Positions 5,561 to 8,278 of a stretch of 8,278 nt of DNA are shown here, one piece after another (the first letter of the stretch is position 1; each line of letters opens with the position of its first letter). Source of the DNA: JAMXLO01 sp046735215 (GTDB lineage Bacteria; Pseudomonadota; Alphaproteobacteria; Acetobacterales; Acetobacteraceae); assembly GCA_046735215.1 (NCBI GenBank), contig JBKPSV010000298.1, positions 1 through 8,278 of the forward strand. The letters are read 5' to 3'. The position numbers were made by a program, and so were the translations under genes. The notes beneath the pieces were generated by a model, which was given only the letters and a program-made list of their open reading frames with translations, had not been told where the DNA came from and ran no database searches.

Positions 5561-7144
5561 TCAGCCGAACGTCGATGGCTCATTGATCGGATCCAGATCG
5601 TTAACGAACCGAAGCAGGTCCGGCATAGTGAAGGTGCCGGGCTGAGCCGCCGGGAGCGTCGGCTTCCACGCCGGTTGCTGGTTCAGGAATGATTCCTTGT
5701 CGGCCTGCAGCAGCCCGACGAAGACTTCCGCCAGAATGCGGCTGCCGACACCATCCAGACGCCGGCCTTCACCCCGAAGCTGCGCTTCCTTCAGGATGTA
5801 GTACCAAAGCGGCGTCGCGACGTCTAATTTCAGCTCATGGGCCTTGGCGCCGTCAGGGCCGCTGCGCGCGATTTCCTCGGGCGAGAGTGGCCGGATGTGC
5901 ATGGCCGCTGCCACGTCCTGCCCACTAGGCAAGCCAAGCTGGACGCCACGGGATAGGTTGCGGAACGGCAGGCTGCCTCCGCCGCCCGGCAGGTCGTGCA
6001 GGATCGTCGCAAGATATGGATCCAGGCTACGGCTGAGGTTGAGGCGGAACTTGTTGTCCTGGCTGCCCGCGCCGGCAGGCGGTGGCTTGGGCTCGCCCAG
6101 TTCATAGAAGCGATGCCAGTCGATCGCCCAGTCCCCAGGCAACTTGTCCACCACAAACGGCAGCAGCAGCTTCAGTTGCTCTGCGAGCTTCCTGTTGGCG
6201 TCCTGATCCGTGGACAGCAGGTCGCCGACGATGCCGCCCGAGGCCGCCGTGAAGTGGAACAGCAGATTGAAGTCGGTGTCGTTGAAGGCACGGTTGTGGC
6301 TGTACTTCTGCCGCACCATCGAGTGACCTAGCCGATATGCGGCGGCACTGAATTCGACCGGCATGAACGGAACGTTGAATGCGCTGCACTGCTCGTACTT
6401 GAAGAATTTGCGGCCATTGGCCAGCACGTCCTGCACATCGTTGAAATCAATGATGCGACCCAGGAAGTCGTGCAGGACGATCCACTGATAATGCCACAGC
6501 ACCTGCTGTCGCGCTGTGTCGAAGATCTTCGCTGCCGGGACGTTGCCCGCGGCGACGATGCGATCGACGACCGCGTTATGGAACTTGATGAACGCCAGGT
6601 GGGTCTGTGCGACGATCAGGTTCTCATCGTTGCGCGGATCGCCGACCAGCGCCATTCCCTCCCGGTTGCGCATGAGATCGTTGGGAAGGCCGGCCTTGAC
6701 CTTGGCGTCCCCCGCACCGCCCGGGCCGCATCGTCCGACCGCCAACTTGTTCGGATTGAGGCGATCGTAAAGGTTCGGTGTTGCAGTCGGCCCCATGCCA
6801 TAAACCGAGTCGAGGTCAAGGCGTGGTGTGCGAAAGTCGACGACAGCGGCGGGATCGTTTTGGATCGCACCCAGAGGCGTGACATCGAGTGTGATGTCAT
6901 GGTCGATGAACTGACCGAAATACGTGTAGCCGGCGGGGATATTCTGATTGTCGGACGTCAGAGCCGATGTCGAAGAATCATCGCGCATCGCGTCCGCCAG
7001 CGTCTTCAAAGCGTCGCTGTCAGCGACGAATGGCTTCAGCTTCGGGAACAGCCGGCCGAACCGACCGAACTCCGTAGTCCGCTGAATACCTTCATGCAGA
7101 CCGCGCTGAAACGAATGACCGTGGTGACTCCCTTGCGAGGACAT
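5561..7144 (-). CDS. Animal-type haem peroxidase family protein
   Basis: This encodes a 527-residue member of the peroxidase-cyclooxygenase (animal haem peroxidase) superfamily, which uses peroxide to oxidise substrates at a haem. GQFIDHD (77-83) matches the distal site of myeloperoxidase-like enzymes: Q78, D81 (position of a haem-linking Asp), H82 (distal His) and D83 (calcium ligand). LDLDSVYG (109-116), GDPRNDEN (168-175) and HLAFIKFHN (182-190) are typical of the fold. EFSAAAYRLGHSMVR (264-278) carries the proximal histidine H274, and SRGVQLGLPSGQDVA (398-412) is another family block. The ATG at 7144 is chosen over the ATG at 7189 because AAAGGAG stands four bases before it. No signal peptide, membrane span or RTX repeat is visible, so the protein is probably cytosolic or exported unconventionally. 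It lies alone between two catabolic gene pairs with a long, motif-rich upstream region. The family is certain; the substrate is unknown. Confidence 0.92.
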   Translation of the reverse strand: MSSQGSHHGHSFQRGLHEGIQRTTEFGRFGRLFPKLKPFVADSDALKTLADAMRDDSSTSALTSDNQNIPAGYTYFGQFIDHDITLDVTPLGAIQNDPAAVVDFRTPRLDLDSVYGMGPTATPNLYDRLNPNKLAVGRCGPGGAGDAKVKAGLPNDLMRNREGMALVGDPRNDENLIVAQTHLAFIKFHNAVVDRIVAAGNVPAAKIFDTARQQVLWHYQWIVLHDFLGRIIDFNDVQDVLANGRKFFKYEQCSAFNVPFMPVEFSAAAYRLGHSMVRQKYSHNRAFNDTDFNLLFHFTAASGGIVGDLLSTDQDANRKLAEQLKLLLPFVVDKLPGDWAIDWHRFYELGEPKPPPAGAGSQDNKFRLNLSRSLDPYLATILHDLPGGGGSLPFRNLSRGVQLGLPSGQDVAAAMHIRPLSPEEIARSGPDGAKAHELKLDVATPLWYYILKEAQLRGEGRRLDGVGSRILAEVFVGLLQADKESFLNQQPAWKPTLPAAQPGTFTMPDLLRFVNDLDPINEPSTFG

Positions 7145-7160
7145 GACACTCCTTTCTTGG

Positions 7161-7197
7161 ATGTAAATACGGCCGGTTGCGGCGCACAATTTTACAT
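7161..7197. promoter_or_regulatory. ATGTAAA dyad upstream of the peroxidase gene
   Basis: ATGTAAA (7161-7167) and TTTACAT (7191-7197) form an inverted repeat with 23 bases between the arms. They are AT-rich islands in GC-rich DNA, 17-53 bases upstream of the peroxidase ATG. The distal arm overlaps a possible minus-strand -10 sequence TAAAAT (7189-7194). The layout would suit a repressor or activator half-site pair, but this is inferred only from symmetry and position. Confidence 0.4.
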
Positions 7198-7216
7198 CGG
7201 AGCCGAATTGCGCCGT

Positions 7217-7245
7217 CCGGCAGGTTGATAGTTACAACCTGCCGG
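7217..7245. repeat. Perfect 11-bp inverted repeat upstream of the peroxidase
   Basis: CCGGCAGGTTG (7217-7227) and CAACCTGCCGG (7235-7245) are exact reverse complements around the AT-rich spacer ATAGTTA. The element lies between the CRP-type site and the peroxidase start. It could act as the terminator of the hydratase transcript (no T-tract follows) or as an operator. Its AT-rich centre and symmetric arms resemble a protein-binding site as much as an RNA hairpin. Confidence 0.55.
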
Positions 7246-7255
7246 CGCGTAGGTG

Positions 7256-7271
7256 TGTGATATCTCTCACA
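7256..7271. promoter_or_regulatory. CRP-type binding site (TGTGA-N6-TCACA)
   Basis: Bases 7256-7260 read TGTGA and 7267-7271 read TCACA with six bases between, an exact match to the core consensus of the cAMP receptor protein family; the symmetry extends one base pair further out on each side (7255, 7272). The centre is about 120 bases upstream of the peroxidase ATG, and about 81 bases upstream of the start site expected if the TAAAAT at 7189-7194 is the -10 box. The binding role is inferred; the match itself is exact. Confidence 0.55.
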
Positions 7272-7319
7272 CGCGCGTCACCTCACGGGGAACGTGACCG
7301 CGATCTTTTCTCGCGCAAA

Positions 7320-7333
7320 TTGCTGCGCAGCAA
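7320..7333. repeat. 14-bp perfect palindrome after the hydratase gene
   Basis: TTGCTGCGCAGCAA is its own reverse complement and starts 21 bases after the hydratase stop on the minus strand. It is flanked by further GCGCA copies (7313, 7325, 7338) at 12-13 base spacing. As RNA it folds only into a 5-bp stem with a 4-base loop, too weak for a confident terminator. As DNA it could be a regulator site. Confidence 0.4.
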
Positions 7334-7354
7334 ATCTGCGCAATCGCAATTACA

Positions 7355-8200
7355 CTATTTGTTTTGCCAAGCTGGCTTGCGCTTTTCGGCGAATGCCTTT
7401 GGTCCTTCGATATAGTCCTGGCTCTCAAGGTTTTCCTGCTGCGCCGGATAGACTGTGCGCATCGCGCGCTCCAGCGAAGCTTCGTCCAGGCCGCGATGCA
7501 CAGCCTGTTTCGAGGCACGCACCGCCTTGGGCGAGCATTCCAGGATCTGCGCCGCCCATCGCCTGGCGGCTTCCAGCGCCTGGCCTTGCGGCACGACCTC
7601 CGTCACGAAACCAAGTTCGAATCCCTCGCGGGCGGACACTCGCCGCCCGGTCAGGATCATTCCCATGGCCTTCTTGCGGGGGATCATGCGCGGCAGGCGA
7701 TGCACGCCGCCCCCGCCGGCAATCAGTCCGACGCGTGGCTCCGGCAGGGCGAACAGCGCGTTCTCGGCTGCGATGATGATATCGCAGGCGAGCGCCGTCT
7801 CGAATCCGCCGCCCATCGCCCAACCATTGACCGCGGCGATCAGCGGCTTGTCGAGGTTGAAGCGATGGGTGATGCCGGCGAAGCCATTCGGCCCGTTGGG
7901 CCGACGGCGGCCGGCAGCCTGCACCTTAAGGTCGTTGCCGGCGGAGAAGGCGCGTTCGCCGGCGCCGGTGATGATCGCAACCCACAGGTCGTCACGCGCG
8001 GCGAACTCGTCCCACACGGCGGCGAGTTCGTCGTTCGCGTCAGCGTGCAATGCGTTCAACACCTCGGGCCGGTTCAACGTCACGACGCGCACCCGCCCCT
8101 CGTCTTGCACAATGCAAAATTGGTGGGTCACCGACGCACCGCTCTGAGCCTTCCTTGACTTGCGCGCTTCGACGTGGACGACCCGCGGTTTGTCGTTCAT
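7355..8200 (-). CDS. Enoyl-CoA hydratase/isomerase family protein, CaiD-like
   Basis: This encodes a 281-residue crotonase-superfamily enzyme expected to hydrate or dehydrate a CoA thioester. The oxyanion-hole segments are FSAGNDLK (85-92) and NGWAMGGGFETAL (125-137). The two glutamates that act in rat mitochondrial enoyl-CoA hydratase are both present, E134 in GGGFE and E154 in LPEPRVGL. FSAGNDLK, FNLDKPLIAAVNG, LTGRRVSA and the C-terminal IEGPKAFAEKRKPAW resemble crotonobetainyl-CoA hydratase CaiD and relatives. The ATG at 8200 follows the CoA-transferase stop by 7 bases, with only a modest GGCGGA as possible ribosome site. It adds about 24 charged residues before the fold; a GTG start at V24 is possible but has poorly spaced signals. 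A CaiB-like gene directly upstream supports a pathway where an acid is loaded on CoA and then hydrated. Carnitine itself is not implied. Confidence 0.9.
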   Translation of the reverse strand: MNDKPRVVHVEARKSRKAQSGASVTHQFCIVQDEGRVRVVTLNRPEVLNALHADANDELAAVWDEFAARDDLWVAIITGAGERAFSAGNDLKVQAAGRRRPNGPNGFAGITHRFNLDKPLIAAVNGWAMGGGFETALACDIIIAAENALFALPEPRVGLIAGGGGVHRLPRMIPRKKAMGMILTGRRVSAREGFELGFVTEVVPQGQALEAARRWAAQILECSPKAVRASKQAVHRGLDEASLERAMRTVYPAQQENLESQDYIEGPKAFAEKRKPAWQNK

Positions 8201-8207
8201 TGCTCGG

Positions 8208-8278
8208 TTATCCGCCGATCACCGCGTCATTACGCAACACATCGATCTTGTCCTCCTTGAGGCCAAGCCAGTCCGCCA
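8208..8278 (-). CDS. CaiB/BaiF-type CoA-transferase, C-terminal end (partial)
   Basis: Only the last 22 codons and the TAA stop (8208-8210) are in the window; the gene continues beyond the right edge. The frame reads ADWLGLKEDKIDVLRNDAVI then GG, resembling the end of family III (CaiB/BaiF) CoA-transferases, where a helix of the form LGLS-EEI-LRA-GVI closes the protein. These enzymes move CoA between carboxylic acids without a covalent glutamyl intermediate of the family I kind. The stop lies 7 bases before the CaiD-like hydratase start, so the two form an operon. The call rests on a short stretch plus context. The other two minus-strand frames look non-coding. Confidence 0.6.
   Translation of the reverse strand, partial: ADWLGLKEDKIDVLRNDAVIGG

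Noticed and set aside
7145..7189. ATG at 7189 for the peroxidase
   Set aside because: The 15 extra residues match no family feature, and the ATG at 7144 has AAAGGAG at the right distance.
6470..7228. 252-codon plus-strand open frame antisense to the peroxidase
   Set aside because: It is antisense to conserved peroxidase motifs and has no domain of its own.
7364..8158. 264-codon plus-strand open frame antisense to the hydratase
   Set aside because: It mirrors codon periodicity of the real gene and has no recognisable protein features.
1..8278. Mobile element, CRISPR array or RNA gene
   Set aside because: No transposase or integrase, no repeated spacer pattern, no terminal inverted repeats with target duplication, and no tRNA or rRNA-like stretch were seen. 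The inverted repeats found are short and intergenic.

Overview
The window is high-GC, tightly packed bacterial DNA. It looks like the chromosome of a proteobacterium, most likely an alphaproteobacterium or relative with a broad catabolic repertoire. That placement rests on base composition, strong Shine-Dalgarno sites and the gene families present, and it is inference. I see no tRNA, rRNA, CRISPR array, insertion sequence, integrase or phage gene. No gene-free stretch exceeds 300 bases.

Left part (1-3418): a two-gene minus-strand unit. A transmembrane Hanks-type Ser/Thr kinase (1392-3359) is followed, with a 41-base overlap, by a lipoprotein with an OmpA-like C-terminal domain (179-1432). The kinase has a cytosolic catalytic domain, one membrane span and a cysteine-containing extracytoplasmic region. 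The lipoprotein would sit in the envelope. Together they look like an uncharacterised envelope sensing or signalling module. Bases 1-178 hold no gene I can support.

Middle (3419-4152): a divergently transcribed membrane methyltransferase of the isoprenylcysteine carboxyl methyltransferase/phospholipid methyltransferase type starts 59 bases from the kinase. It converges on the next block, and a GC-rich nested hairpin lies between the two stop codons.

Right part (4153-8278): five minus-strand genes that read as a catabolic region. In transcription order they are: the C-terminal end of a probable CaiB/BaiF-type CoA-transferase (cut by the window edge); a CaiD-like enoyl-CoA hydratase 7 bases after it; an animal-type haem peroxidase; a small cupin; and a fumarylacetoacetate-hydrolase-family protein 11 bases after the cupin. 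The CoA-transferase/hydratase pair fits activation and hydration of an acid as its CoA thioester. The cupin/FAH pair fits hydrolysis of a 2-oxo-acid-type intermediate. The substrate cannot be read from the sequence.

The 210-base gap upstream of the peroxidase is the richest non-coding stretch. It holds a perfect CRP-type site (TGTGA-N6-TCACA), an 11-bp inverted repeat, a separate ATGTAAA dyad and a 14-bp palindrome. A perfect 12-bp hairpin followed by a TATAAT box separates the peroxidase from the cupin. The most interesting items are the kinase/OmpA-lipoprotein pair, whose OmpA domain lacks the usual peptidoglycan-binding aspartate, and the dense regulatory region of the peroxidase.
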